64,000 nucleotides of DNA from Azospirillum sp. TSO35-2. Lineage in GTDB: Bacteria > Pseudomonadota > Alphaproteobacteria > Azospirillales > Azospirillaceae. The stretch is taken from positions 257,930 to 321,929 of the forward strand of contig NZ_LGRA01000022.1 of the NCBI RefSeq assembly GCF_003116095.1. Direction: 5' to 3'. A program made the translations under genes and the position numbers. The notes under the pieces are model-generated. The model searched no databases. It saw only the letters and a program-made list of their open reading frames with translations, and was not told the DNA's origin. Each line of letters begins with the position of its first letter. Position 1 is the stretch's first letter. Of the stretch, positions 1 to 9,001 are shown piece after piece.

Positions 1-44
1 CATGCTGCGTTGTCTTGATGAAGAGAGGGTTAATCGGCGGCAGT

Positions 45-66
45 TTTTGCCGGGTGCCCGGCAAAA
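45..66. repeat. Perfect 10-bp inverted repeat, operator-like
   Basis: TTTTGCCGGG and CCCGGCAAAA are separated by only two bases. Neither strand has a T-run after the stem, so it does not look like an intrinsic terminator. A regulator binding site or cruciform is possible. No owner gene is evident. Confidence 0.4.
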
Positions 67-280
67 TGTGCCTAGTGCCCCACAAATGTTGCCGGTCTGC
101 CGCTCATCGCCGCCACAACCGGCGGCTGCCGTGCCGGCGGCTTGAGCCGGGCGGCGCCCGTTCCGCGACCCTGGGTAGGGCGATACCGCGCGGTGCGCGA
201 GAACGGTGCACCACCACTGACCATTGGACGAATCCCGCGAAGAAGCGACTGTCCAAAGGGGGTAGTTGCCCCAGTGGCGG

Positions 281-309
281 TTGACATCATGGGTCGGCGG
301 TCATAGCTG
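281..309 (+). promoter_or_regulatory. Sigma-70-like promoter for the XRE gene
   Basis: A perfect TTGACA (281-286) is followed by a 17-base spacer and TAGCTG (304-309). It points at the XRE regulator 120 bases downstream. The same TTGACA-N17-TAGCT arrangement appears before the DUF1636 gene at 12594. Confidence 0.5.
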
Positions 310-431
310 AGTTGCAATCCACACCCGCGGCCGGCCGATTCGTTTTCTCGGAAGCGACGCCATCCGGTGTCCTGAGCGGCGCCGGGCGGAGCGGACACCC
401 AGAGTTTGTGCAGTATCGAAGGGGAAGTGCC

Positions 432-935
432 ATGAAACGACGTGGCCGGGAAAAGAAGGAAGGCCTGAACGATGTCGATGTCTTCGTCGGCCAGCGCCTG
501 CGGGAATTGCGCATGCTGGCCGGTCTGAGCCAGAGTGACGTCGCGTCGGCGCTGGGCCTGACCTTCCAGCAATTGCAAAAGTACGAGCGTGGCTTCAACC
601 GTGTCTCGTCCAGCCGGCTGTTCAAGCTTGGCCAGTTCTTCCGGGTTCCGGTGTCCGTCTTCTTCGAAGGCCTGGAGAACCGCCAGCCCGCCGTCGAGGG
701 CGAGGCGCCGGCCGCCGGGGCCGAGGAGACGGAGAACACGCTGCAGTCGCGCGAGGCGCTGATGCTGGCGCGCTATTTCCAGAGCATCCGCGACCCGCAT
801 GTGCGCGCCGCCATCCGCGAGCTGGCCGAACGCTGCGCCGAGCAGGCGCCGGCCCCCGCCGACTCCGCGCCGGCCGCCGCCAAGCGTGGCCGTGGCCGCC
901 GCAGCGGCGTCGCCGAGCAGGGCGGGCACGCCTGA
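432..935 (+). CDS. XRE-family helix-turn-helix regulator
   Basis: A 167-residue cytoplasmic DNA-binding protein. Residues about 17-70 form an HTH_3/Cro-CI domain (VGQRLRELRMLAGLSQ, then LGLTFQQLQKYERG), followed by the FFxVPVSxFFEGLE stretch typical of SinR-like regulators in alphaproteobacteria. The rest is Ala/Pro-rich with a basic RGRGRR patch near the end. The start is set by the AGGGGA site eight bases before ATG 432; the open frame continues upstream but has no better site. Its targets are unknown. It converges with the HD hydrolase gene, leaving only nine bases between the stops. Confidence 0.85.
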   Translation: MKRRGREKKEGLNDVDVFVGQRLRELRMLAGLSQSDVASALGLTFQQLQKYERGFNRVSSSRLFKLGQFFRVPVSVFFEGLENRQPAVEGEAPAAGAEETENTLQSREALMLARYFQSIRDPHVRAAIRELAERCAEQAPAPADSAPAAAKRGRGRRSGVAEQGGHA

Positions 936-944
936 GGCCAAGCG

Positions 945-1571
945 TCAGGACGTTGGCCGCAGCCGCTGATAGTGGGCGAGGAAGTCGGCCAGCGCCTCTT
1001 CCGGACCCAGCGGCTGGATGGTGGCCTCGTCGGGCGCCGGCAGGTCGCGCCAGTTGACGCGGTGCGGCGCGCAGAGGTCGCGCAGCTCGGTCGCCAGCGC
1101 CCGCTGGTCGGCCAGCTTGACCGCCTTCGGCTCCGGGTGGCGGAAGCCGAAGCGTTCGGCCAGCGCGCGCTTGATCGGCTCCACCGCCTGGCGGATCACC
1201 TCGCGGCCGATGCGCGCCTTCCACGGCGTCGGCCAGTCGCCGGTGAAGGCCTCCTCGCTGTCGTGCATCAGCGCGTCGTAGGCGTAGCCCTCGGGCGCGA
1301 GGCGGCTGGCCAGGACGCAGTGCTGGGCGACGCTGAAGAAGGTCCGCGTGTTGCCGACGAATCGGCATTGGTAGGCCAGCGGGCGGGCGATGTCCTCGAT
1401 GTCGAACGGGGCGAAGTCCGGCTCCTCCAGATCCACGGTGCGGCCGGAGTAGGTGATCATGACCGCCGTCGGCTCGGGCACGTCGAGCAGGTCGAACTGG
1501 TCGGGGTGCGAAACACGGGGCGACGCGCTGCGCCGCCGTGGCGTGGGTTTCGGCGTGGCTTTCTTCAACAT
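945..1571 (-). CDS. HD-domain phosphohydrolase (COG1896-like)
   Basis: A 208-residue putative nucleotide or nucleoside-monophosphate phosphohydrolase. The visible motifs are ITYSGRTVDLxxP at the start of the domain, the histidine in FFSVAQHCVLAS, the HD pair in LMHDSEEAFTGD, and the late Asp in LADQRALATEL. These are the metal ligands of the family. An AGGA five bases upstream favours the start at 1571 over an in-frame ATG two codons earlier. The substrate cannot be told from sequence. The first 25 residues are a basic tail (KKATPKPTPRRR) absent from typical members. Confidence 0.8.
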   Translation of the reverse strand: MLKKATPKPTPRRRSASPRVSHPDQFDLLDVPEPTAVMITYSGRTVDLEEPDFAPFDIEDIARPLAYQCRFVGNTRTFFSVAQHCVLASRLAPEGYAYDALMHDSEEAFTGDWPTPWKARIGREVIRQAVEPIKRALAERFGFRHPEPKAVKLADQRALATELRDLCAPHRVNWRDLPAPDEATIQPLGPEEALADFLAHYQRLRPTS

Positions 1572-1617
1572 CGGCATCCTGTAGCAAATTCGCCGGCCCG
1601 CCCTCAATGGCCGGCCC

Positions 1618-3786
1618 TCAACCCTCTCCGGCCGTGGGTTCGCACACCAGGCGGTTGGTGGCGGCGACCGTGGTTTCCAGCAGCGGCAGCAGGGCGGCGA
1701 CCTTGTCGGTGTCGGCCGGCTGGTCGTTGATGGCGCGGGCGATGGCGGCCATGCGCGGCGCCCCGAAATTGGCGGCCAGCCCGACCAGCGTGTGGGCCGC
1801 CTGCTTCAACTCCTGCGGCCGGCCGGCCTGGAGCGCCGAGCGGATGGCCGTCAGCTCGCGCAATGCCGTTTCCGGCAGGAGCTGCAGCATGCCGTCCACC
1901 GCCTCGCCGCCCAGCGCCAGCCGCAGTTCCGCCTGCTTCACCCGGTCGATCAACGGCAGGCCGGCGAAGCGGTTGCCGTCGGGGACCGGCCGGGTCGGCA
2001 TCGGCACCACGCGCCCCTCGCTCGGCCGGGTCGCCAGGTCGACCAGCACGGCGTTCAACTGCTCCCAGTCGATCGGCTTGGTCAGGTAGGCGTCGAGCCC
2101 GGCGGCCATGTGGCCGTCGCGGTGTTCGGGCAGGGCGTCGGCGGACAGGCCGACGATGGGGATGCGCGCCACCGGCCCGGTCATCCGCCGCAGCGCCCGC
2201 GCGGTCGACCGCCCGTCCATCACCGGCATCTCCATGTCGAGCAGCAGCGCGTCGTAGTCGGCCGTCTGCACGGCGTCCAGCACCGCCCGGCCGTCGTTCA
2301 CCGCGTCGATGCGGTGGCCGATGCGCGTCATCATGGCGGTGATCAGCATGCGGTTGATGTCGTTGTCCTCCGCCAGCAGCAGGCGCAGGGCCACCGGCGT
2401 GGTCACCGGCTCGCCGCCGGAGGCGGGCAGCGCCGACTGCGCCGCCAGATCGCCCAACGGCGCCGCGTCGGCCGTCCGCGACCGGATCGAGAAGCGGAAG
2501 GTCGTGCCGCGGCCGGGCGTGCTCGACACGGTGATCTCGCCCCCCATCGCCTCCACCAGCCGCTTGCAGATCGCCAGCCCCAGCCCGGTCCCGCCGTATT
2601 TCCGGCTGGTCGAGACGTCGGCCTGGACGAAGGCGTCGAACAGCCGCGTCCGCTGGGACGGCGTCAGGCCGATGCCGCTGTCCTGCACCTCGAAGCGCAG
2701 CGTGATCGGCGCCGGCCGCGCCGCGCCCTCCGCCGCCCCGACGCCGGGCGGGCCGGCGGGATCGGGAGCAGGGCAATCGGGGGGCGGATCGGGCGACCAC
2801 ACCGCGATCTCGATGGCGCCGCGGTCGGTGAACTTGATGGCGTTGGACACCAGGTTGAACAGCACCTGCCGCAGCCGGGTGGGATCGCCGCGGATGTGGC
2901 GCGGCGTGTCGTCGGCGATGGAGGCGGACAGCGTCAGCCCCTTGGCCGCGGCGCGCACCAGGAACAGCTGGACCACGTCCTCGACCAGCCGGGGCAGCGA
3001 AAAATCGATCTCCTCCAGCGTCAGTTGCCCGGCCTCGATCTTCGAGAAGTCGAGCACGTCGTTCAGGATGGTCATCAGCGTGTCGGCCGACGAGCGCAGC
3101 GTCCGCACGAAGGCCTTCTGCTGGTCGGTCAGCCCGCTGCCCATCAGCAGGTCGCCCATGCCGATCACCGCGGTCATCGGCGTGCGCAGCTCGTGGCTCA
3201 TCATCGCCAGGAAGCGCGACTTGGCGCGGCTGGCGTTCTCGGCGGCGATGCGGGCCTCCTCCGCCTCCTCGCGGGCGCGGTCCAGATCCTCGGCCAGGGC
3301 GAAGGTCTCCGCCGCCAGCCGGGTCAACTGGTCCCGGGCGTCGCGCAGCTCCTGCTCCGACCGGTGGCTGCGGGTGACGTCGGTGTTGGACCCGACGATC
3401 CAGCGCGGGCGGCCGTCGGGGCCGGGGAGCGGGCGCAGCGTCAGCGCGTTCCAGAAGCTGGAGCCGTCCTTGCGGTAGTTCAGCACCTCGACCGAAATCG
3501 CGCGCCCGTCGTCCAGGGCGGCGCGGATGTCGGCGACGGTGGCGGGATCGGTGTCGGGCCCCTGGAGGAACGACGGGTTGCGGCCGATCACCTCCGCGGC
3601 CTCGTACCCCACCATGTCGAGGAAGGCCCGGTTGCAATGGACCACCGGATGATCGGGCCGCGTCGCGTCGGTCACCACCAGCCCGGCGCCGCTGGCCTCC
3701 ATCACGGCGGCCAGCATCGTGGCGTCCGGCGGTACGCCGGAACCGGAAGGCTGGGCGCCGGGGGCGGCGGGCGGCGGTGCGGTCAC
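1618..3786 (-). CDS. Hybrid histidine kinase with Cys-less LOV-like PAS, REC and Hpt domains
   Basis: A 722-residue soluble sensor kinase with no membrane segment. Residues about 25-135 are a PAS domain close to LOV domains: GRNPSFLQG (68-76) sits where plant LOV domains have GRNCRFLQG. The flavin contacts N70, Q75, R88, N103 and N113 keep exact LOV spacing, but the photoactive Cys is Pro71 and the Gln of the last strand is Asn134. A coiled coil, then HisKA with MSHELRTPM (His198), an HATPase with DSGIGL and GTGLGL motifs, a receiver with LLLDMEMPVMDG, and a C-terminal Hpt with AAHTLVGLAANFGA follow. It is divergent from the single receiver gene at 4054, a plausible partner. Confidence 0.88.
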   Translation of the reverse strand: MTAPPPAAPGAQPSGSGVPPDATMLAAVMEASGAGLVVTDATRPDHPVVHCNRAFLDMVGYEAAEVIGRNPSFLQGPDTDPATVADIRAALDDGRAISVEVLNYRKDGSSFWNALTLRPLPGPDGRPRWIVGSNTDVTRSHRSEQELRDARDQLTRLAAETFALAEDLDRAREEAEEARIAAENASRAKSRFLAMMSHELRTPMTAVIGMGDLLMGSGLTDQQKAFVRTLRSSADTLMTILNDVLDFSKIEAGQLTLEEIDFSLPRLVEDVVQLFLVRAAAKGLTLSASIADDTPRHIRGDPTRLRQVLFNLVSNAIKFTDRGAIEIAVWSPDPPPDCPAPDPAGPPGVGAAEGAARPAPITLRFEVQDSGIGLTPSQRTRLFDAFVQADVSTSRKYGGTGLGLAICKRLVEAMGGEITVSSTPGRGTTFRFSIRSRTADAAPLGDLAAQSALPASGGEPVTTPVALRLLLAEDNDINRMLITAMMTRIGHRIDAVNDGRAVLDAVQTADYDALLLDMEMPVMDGRSTARALRRMTGPVARIPIVGLSADALPEHRDGHMAAGLDAYLTKPIDWEQLNAVLVDLATRPSEGRVVPMPTRPVPDGNRFAGLPLIDRVKQAELRLALGGEAVDGMLQLLPETALRELTAIRSALQAGRPQELKQAAHTLVGLAANFGAPRMAAIARAINDQPADTDKVAALLPLLETTVAATNRLVCEPTAGEG

Positions 3787-4053
3787 GGAACGGGCCGTCC
3801 TTTTGCGTGGGTGGGCGATCCGGGGTGGACCGTCTTCACGTCAGGATAGGACGTTGCCGGGCCGATTGCCACGCCGCCGCGGGCGTTGGGGCCGGGCGAA
3901 AGAGGTGGGACTACCGTTCGTGCAGGCGTTTTTATAGAGTCTGAACCGCGGGCGTGTTGTTTTGTTAACGACTGTGCAAGGATGCATTGCCAAGACTGTG
4001 GCATCCGATGGAAGGACGATCGTCGGGCGAACTCAGCCAGAGTGGAGAGCGTC

Positions 4054-4488
4054 ATGGTGGCCGAGACTGGCACTGGAACCCGTCGCATCCGGACCATTCA
4101 CGACCTGGGCGTGCTGCTTATCGAGGACGACGACTTCACGCGCAAGCTGATCGCGCGGCTCCTGCAGGACATCCGGGTGCGGGTGGTGTTCGAGGCGGCG
4201 GACGGCGTGCAGGCGCTCGACATCCTGCGCAAGAACGGCGACGACGTCGATCTGGCGATCTGCGACCTGGAAATGCCGCGGATGAGCGGGCTCGACCTGC
4301 TGCACGCGCTGCGCACCGCCACCGGCAACCCGCTGGCCGACCTGCCGGTCGTGGTGCTGACCGGCCACCGCGAGGCCGACATGGTGAAGCGGGCCATCGC
4401 CTACGGCATCTCCGGCTATCTGGTGAAGCCGGTGTCCAAGGCCGACCTGATGAAGCGCCTGACCTTCGCCATGCAGAAACGGCAATAG
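4054..4488 (+). CDS. Single-domain CheY-like response regulator
   Basis: A 144-residue stand-alone receiver. The acidic pair is in LLIEDDDFTRK, the phospho-acceptor Asp is in AICDLEMPRMSG, the Thr in VVLTGHRE and the Lys in YLVKPVSK, so it should be phosphorylatable. There is no output domain; it probably works by protein contact or as a phosphate shuttle. GGAGAG before ATG 4054 fixes the start. It is transcribed away from the LOV-like hybrid kinase across a 267-base intergenic region, which makes that kinase with its Hpt the first candidate phosphodonor (inference). Confidence 0.87.
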   Translation: MVAETGTGTRRIRTIHDLGVLLIEDDDFTRKLIARLLQDIRVRVVFEAADGVQALDILRKNGDDVDLAICDLEMPRMSGLDLLHALRTATGNPLADLPVVVLTGHREADMVKRAIAYGISGYLVKPVSKADLMKRLTFAMQKRQ

Positions 4489-4664
4489 GACGGGGTCGGG
4501 GCAGGCCGGGGTTCCCCCCGCATGCGCCCTTCAACCCGCGCTGGCGCTCGGGCCGCCCTTCCTGTAGAAGGGAGATCACCGCCGTTGCGCTGCGAAAGGT
4601 CCATGGGTTTCAGCCATCCTTCGCCCGGCCCGCTCCGATCCCGTTTCCGGCATCGGGGAGAGCC

Positions 4665-5330
4665 GTGAGCAAAGATCGACCTCCCGGGTCGTCCGACGCC
4701 CCTCCTTCCGGTGCGGACCGGTCCTGCGCGCGCGTTTCGGACCTGCTGGACGACTTCCTGCTGCGTGGCCCTGGCGCCGGCGACCGCATTTCCCTGGCCG
4801 AGGTGATGGACGCGCTGGGCGACCGTGCCTTCGGCGCCCTGCTGCTGATCCTGTCGATTCCCAACGTCCTGCCGGTGCCCGGCCTGTCCACCGCGACCGG
4901 CGTGCCGATGATCCTGATCGGGGCCCAGATGGCGCTGGGCCGGCACGGCCCCTGGCTGCCGCGCCGCATCCTCGCCACCAGCTTCGACCGCGGCGCCTTC
5001 CTGGGGGTGATCCGCCGGGCCAAACCCTGGGCCGACCGGGTGGAACGCCATCTGCGCCCGCGCCTGCCGGCGCTGGCCGGGCCGTCGGCCGAACGGGTCC
5101 TCGGGGTGGCGGTGATGGTTCTGGCCATCGTGCTGTCCCTGCCCATCGTCTTCGGCAACCAGCCGCCGGCCCTGGCGATCGCGCTGATCGCGCTGGGGCT
5201 GATGGAATCGGACGGTGCCTTCGTGGCCGCCGGCCTGGTCGCCGGCGTGCTGTCCATCGCCATCGTCGCCGCCGTCCTGCTCGGTCTCGGGCAGGCGGCG
5301 GTCGCCGTGGCGCAACAATTGATCGGTTGA
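4665..5330 (+). CDS. exoD: ExoD-family exopolysaccharide synthesis protein
   Basis: A 221-residue inner-membrane protein of the ExoD family, linked in rhizobia to exopolysaccharide production and nodule invasion, biochemical role unknown. The family signature region is visible as LADDFL-type N-terminal text, ISLAEVMDALGDRAFGALLLIL, the loop PNVLPVPGLSTATGVP and LGRHGPWLP. Two or three hydrophobic segments follow in the last 70 residues. The start is GTG 4665 after a GGGGAG site. It lies 26 bases before the CNNM/CBS transporter, so co-transcription is likely. Confidence 0.82.
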   Translation: MSKDRPPGSSDAPPSGADRSCARVSDLLDDFLLRGPGAGDRISLAEVMDALGDRAFGALLLILSIPNVLPVPGLSTATGVPMILIGAQMALGRHGPWLPRRILATSFDRGAFLGVIRRAKPWADRVERHLRPRLPALAGPSAERVLGVAVMVLAIVLSLPIVFGNQPPALAIALIALGLMESDGAFVAAGLVAGVLSIAIVAAVLLGLGQAAVAVAQQLIG

Positions 5331-5356
5331 GGGAGCGCCCGCGCGGGCATATCGCC

Positions 5357-6661
5357 ATGGTTTGGGAACTGTTGGTCATCGTCCTGCTGATCCTGCTCAA
5401 CGCCTTTTTCGCAATGTCGGAAATGGCGCTGGTGTCGGCGCGACGCGCCCGGCTTCAGCAGATGGCCGAGGAAAAGGGCGGCGACGGCGCCCGCATCGCG
5501 CTGGAGCTGTCGGAGGACCCGAGCCGCTTCCTGTCGACCGTCCAGGTCGGCATCAGCGTGACCGGCATCGTCGCCGGCGCCTATGGCGGCTCCACCCTGG
5601 CGGAGCGGCTGGGCGAGGTGCTGGACCGCGACGTCGCCTGGATCGCCCCCTACGGCCACACCGTCGCCTTCGTGCTGGTGGTGGCCGCCATCACCTACTT
5701 CTCGCTGATCATCGGCGAGCTGGTGCCCAAGCGGATGGCGCTGGTGTCGGCGGAACGCATCGCCACGCTGGTGGCGGGGCCGATGCGCACCGTGTCGCGG
5801 CTGGCCGCCCCGGTGGTCTGGCTGCTCGGCGCGTCGAGCGACGCGGTGCTGAAGCTGCTGCGCCTGCCGACCTCGCGCGAGCAGACGGTGACGGAAGAGG
5901 AGGTCAAGACCCTGATCGCCGAAGGCACGCAGAGCGGCGTCTTCGAGCCGGCCGAACGCCAGATGATCGAGGGGGTGCTGCACCTGTCGGACCGCACCGT
6001 GCGGTCGATCATGACGCCGCGGCCGGACCTGATCTGGCTGGACATCAACGACCCGCCGGAGATCGTCGGGCGCGAGATCTGCGACAGCGGCTATTCCCGC
6101 TTCCCGGTCTGCCACGGCGACGTCGACGAGGTGCAGGGCATCGTCTCGGCCAAGGCGCTGCTCGACCAGTCGCTGAACGGCATCGCCTTCGACCTGAAGG
6201 CGGCGATGACCCGGCCGCTGGTGGTCCATGACGGCACGCCGGTGCTGCGGCTGCTCGACCTGTTCAAGCAAGCCAGCATCCACATGGCGGTGGTGGTCGA
6301 CGAATACGGCAGTGTCGAGGGCATCGCCACCATGACCGACATCCTGGAGGCCATCGCCGGCGACCTGCCCGAGGACGGGCAGGAGGGCGACGCCGCCGCC
6401 GTCCAGCGCGAGGACGGCAGCTGGCTGGTCGACGGCATGACCCCGGTCGAGGAGATCGAGGCGCTGGTCGGCGTCAAGAACATGAAGGGTGAGGGCGATT
6501 TCCACACCATCGCCGGCTTCCTGCTCGACCGCTTCGGCCACGTCCCGACCGCCGCCGAGCATTTCCACTGGAACGGCATCCGCTTCGAGGTGGTCGACAT
6601 GGACGGCCGCCGCATCGACAAGGTGCTGATCCAGCTGAACCCCGAGGTGTCGGAGGGCTGA
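5357..6661 (+). CDS. HlyC/CorC-family transporter (CNNM-CBS-CorC)
   Basis: A 434-residue inner-membrane protein. Residues 1-190 form the CNNM (DUF21) membrane domain with FFAMSEMALVSARRARLQ near the start and four hydrophobic segments. A CBS pair follows (IMTPRPDLIWLD and VVVDEYGSVEGIATMTDILEAIAG), then the CorC/HlyC C-terminal domain. Members are proposed to move Mg2+ or Co2+ and are often mis-named haemolysins. ATG 5357 is chosen because the hydrophobic segment begins there; an in-frame TTG at 5327 would overlap the exoD stop. Confidence 0.85.
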   Translation: MVWELLVIVLLILLNAFFAMSEMALVSARRARLQQMAEEKGGDGARIALELSEDPSRFLSTVQVGISVTGIVAGAYGGSTLAERLGEVLDRDVAWIAPYGHTVAFVLVVAAITYFSLIIGELVPKRMALVSAERIATLVAGPMRTVSRLAAPVVWLLGASSDAVLKLLRLPTSREQTVTEEEVKTLIAEGTQSGVFEPAERQMIEGVLHLSDRTVRSIMTPRPDLIWLDINDPPEIVGREICDSGYSRFPVCHGDVDEVQGIVSAKALLDQSLNGIAFDLKAAMTRPLVVHDGTPVLRLLDLFKQASIHMAVVVDEYGSVEGIATMTDILEAIAGDLPEDGQEGDAAAVQREDGSWLVDGMTPVEEIEALVGVKNMKGEGDFHTIAGFLLDRFGHVPTAAEHFHWNGIRFEVVDMDGRRIDKVLIQLNPEVSEG

Positions 6662-6708
6662 CGCCGGCCGCGCGGGGACGCCAACGAAGCAAAACAGGGA
6701 GAGAGACG

Positions 6709-7161
6709 ATGCCCGGCCGCCATTTCGAGGATTTCCGCGTCGGCGACGTGATCCTGTCGGAGGGGGCGACCCTGACCGAGAGCCAGATCCTGGATTTCGC
6801 CCTGCGCTACGACCCGCAACCCTTCCACATCGACGTGGTGGCGGCGGCCGACGGGCCGTTCCAGGGGTTGATCGCCAGCGGTTTCCACACCCTGTCGCTG
6901 ACCTTCCGCCTGCTGCGCGACACCGGCATCATCACCGGCACCAGCCTGGGCGGCTCCGGCCTGGACGAGCTGCGCTGGCTGAAGCCGGTCCGCCCCGGCG
7001 ACACCATCCGCGTCCAGGTCGAGGTGGCGGAGACCAAGCCGTCGCGCCGCGGCGACCGCGGCACGGTGCGTCTGGCCTACACCACGCTGAACCAGCACGG
7101 CGAGACGGTGATGACCTGCTTCATGACCCACATCATCGCAACCCGGTCGGTTGCGGTCTGA
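6709..7161 (+). CDS. MaoC-family (R)-enoyl-CoA hydratase
   Basis: A 150-residue single hot-dog domain protein. FALRYDPQPFHID carries the Asp and His of the MaoC/PhaJ hydratase dyad, and GLIASGFHT and LKPVRPGDTIRV are the other conserved stretches. It probably hydrates trans-2-enoyl-CoA to (R)-3-hydroxyacyl-CoA; the acyl chain is not predictable. A good GGGAGAGAG site precedes ATG 6709. Nearby genes give no pathway context. Confidence 0.85.
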   Translation: MPGRHFEDFRVGDVILSEGATLTESQILDFALRYDPQPFHIDVVAAADGPFQGLIASGFHTLSLTFRLLRDTGIITGTSLGGSGLDELRWLKPVRPGDTIRVQVEVAETKPSRRGDRGTVRLAYTTLNQHGETVMTCFMTHIIATRSVAV

Positions 7162-7227
7162 CACTCCCCGTCGACCGGACCGGGCGCCCCGGCTATGATG
7201 GCGCCCTCAGGATGCGGGGAAACCGGG

Positions 7228-8049
7228 ATGCTGCCGAACGCGAACGTCGTCGACACGGAGATCGGCCGCTTCCTGCTGTTCGATTCGGTGGATTCGATCT
7301 CCCAGCACCTGCGCCGGCGCGGCACGTGGGAGCCGGTGACGCTGATGATCGCCAAGGCCCTGGTGGCGATGGGCGGGCGGAACGGGACCGTCATCGACGG
7401 CGGCGCCAATGTCGGCGCCTTCACCATTCCCATCGCCAGCGCGTTCCGCGACCGCTGCCGCGTCGTCAGTTTCGAGGTGCAGCGACCGGTCTACCACCTG
7501 CTCTGCGGGGCGATCGCGCTGAACGGGCTGGACAATGTGCTGGCCCACAATCTGGCGCTGGGCAGCGCGATGGGGCTGGTCGACATCCCCGTTCCCGATT
7601 ACCGCACCGACGCCAACCTGGGCGCGCTCAGCCTCGACCCGGCGGTGCGCCGCATCCGCCGCGAGGCCGGGCAGGGCTGCCACACCGACACCGAGGGCGT
7701 GCGGGTGGAGCAGGCCAGCATGGTGCGGATCGACGATTTCGCCATCGACGACCTCTGCCTGCTCAAGCTCGACGTCGAGGGCATGGAGCTGGCCGTCCTG
7801 CAGGGCGCCGGCGAGACGCTGCGGCGCTGCGGCTACCCGCCGCTGCTGCTGGAGCTGTGGGATCCGGACATGATGCCGGCGATCCGCGACTCCCAGCAGG
7901 CGCTGCTGTCGCACCTCGGCAGCCTCGGCTACAACCTGACCGCCATCGGCGAAACCGCCGTCGCCCAGCACATCGGCCAGCGCTCCGTCCTGACCTTCCA
8001 TGTGGAGGACGACGGCCACCGCATCGCCATCCGCGAGGTCGTGCGCTGA
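7228..8049 (+). CDS. FkbM-family methyltransferase
   Basis: A 273-residue putative SAM-dependent O-methyltransferase. The SAM-binding motif I is VIDGGANVGAFT, followed by VSFEVQRPVYHLL, and the FkbM signature LLKLDVEGMELAVLQGA is complete. FkbM enzymes methylate hydroxyls of polysaccharides, polyketides or glycans; the substrate here is unknown. GGGGAAACCGGG before ATG 7228 sets the start, 11 codons inside the longest frame. It converges with the response-regulator gene at 8071. Confidence 0.83.
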   Translation: MLPNANVVDTEIGRFLLFDSVDSISQHLRRRGTWEPVTLMIAKALVAMGGRNGTVIDGGANVGAFTIPIASAFRDRCRVVSFEVQRPVYHLLCGAIALNGLDNVLAHNLALGSAMGLVDIPVPDYRTDANLGALSLDPAVRRIRREAGQGCHTDTEGVRVEQASMVRIDDFAIDDLCLLKLDVEGMELAVLQGAGETLRRCGYPPLLLELWDPDMMPAIRDSQQALLSHLGSLGYNLTAIGETAVAQHIGQRSVLTFHVEDDGHRIAIREVVR

Positions 8050-8070
8050 CGCTCAGGCCCGCGCCGCCGC

Positions 8071-8997
8071 CTAAGCCCGCGCTGCCAGCGTGCGGATCGC
8101 CAGCGCCGCCGCCGAGGCGCGGTTCTCGACGCCCAGCTTGGCGAAGACCTGCTCCAAGTGCTTGTTCACCGTGCGCGGGCTGATCCCCAGGATCTCGCCG
8201 ATGTCGCGGTTCGGCTTGCCGTTGGCGGTCCACAGCAGCACCTCCGCCTCGCGCGCGGTCAGGCCCAGCGCGTCGCGCAGGATCGCTTCCTGCCGGCCGG
8301 CGGTCGGCTCGCTCAGCCGGAACAGATACTCGTCCGGGTTGGCCGGGCTGAGGTAGGTGAATTCCAGCCGCCGCACCGCATCGCCGTCCGGCAGCTCCAG
8401 CGCGAAGGGCTCGGCGGACCCGGCCGGGGCCTGGCGCAGCCGGGTCAGTCCCTGCGCCAGCGTCGCGGCCAGCGGCGGGCGGCAGCCGTCCGCGCCGGGC
8501 ATCAGGCCGGCCAGCAGCCGCTCGGCCTGCGGCGTGCACCACAGCAGCCGGCCCTCGCCGTCGGTCGCCAGCAGGAAGCGGCCGGTGGCGTCCAGCGCGG
8601 CGCGGGCGCCGTAGGCGACGCGGGCGTTGGTCAGGTGGACGCGGATGCGGGCGATCAGCTCGTCGACGACGATCGGCTTGGTGACGTAATCGACGCCGCC
8701 GGCCTCCAGCCCCTTCACCACATGCTCGGTTTCGCTGAGGCCGGTCATGAAGATCACCGGCAGGTGCGACAGATGCGGGATCTGCTTCAGCCGCCGGCAG
8801 GTCTCGAAGCCGTCCAGGCCGGGCATCACCGCGTCCATCAGGATCAGGTCGGGGGTGATCTGGTCGAGCAGCTCCAGCGCGCTTTCGCCGTCGATGGCGA
8901 CCAGCACGGTCAGGTCGGCCTGTTCGATGGCCTCCGTCAGGAATCCCAGCGTGTCGGGGGTGTCGTCCACCACCAGGATCATGTCGCGGCGTTTCAT
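8071..8997 (-). CDS. Response regulator, REC plus LuxR-type HTH
   Basis: A 308-residue transcription regulator. An N-terminal receiver has VVDDTPD, phospho-Asp in LILMDAVMPGLDG and Lys in YVTKPIVVDEL. A middle region of about 100 residues (128-240) resembles a PAS-like sensor segment. A LuxR/GerE helix-turn-helix ends the protein (LTAREAEVLLWTANGKPNRDIG, then ISPRTVNKHLEQVF). It starts four bases after the stop of the NCS1-fused hybrid kinase, so the two are one operon and almost certainly kinase and regulator. Confidence 0.88.
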   Translation of the reverse strand: MKRRDMILVVDDTPDTLGFLTEAIEQADLTVLVAIDGESALELLDQITPDLILMDAVMPGLDGFETCRRLKQIPHLSHLPVIFMTGLSETEHVVKGLEAGGVDYVTKPIVVDELIARIRVHLTNARVAYGARAALDATGRFLLATDGEGRLLWCTPQAERLLAGLMPGADGCRPPLAATLAQGLTRLRQAPAGSAEPFALELPDGDAVRRLEFTYLSPANPDEYLFRLSEPTAGRQEAILRDALGLTAREAEVLLWTANGKPNRDIGEILGISPRTVNKHLEQVFAKLGVENRASAAALAIRTLAARA

Positions 8998-9001
8998 CGT
9001 G

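Larger units (their letters stand above)
1..431. other. Left-edge non-coding stretch
   Basis: No convincing gene is seen in these 431 bases. The notable items are a perfect 10-base inverted repeat at 45-66 and a sigma-70-like promoter at 281-309, both listed separately. The overlapping open frames here have no ribosome site and no recognisable protein. A gene running in from the left edge cannot be excluded for the first few dozen bases. Confidence 0.5.

Noticed and set aside
45..66. Intrinsic terminator at the inverted repeat
   Set aside because: The stem is followed by A residues, not T residues, on both strands.
72..941. Long minus-strand open frame across the XRE gene
   Set aside because: It is Arg/Ala/Gly-rich shadow coding of high-GC DNA, overlaps a clear HTH protein and has no family resemblance.
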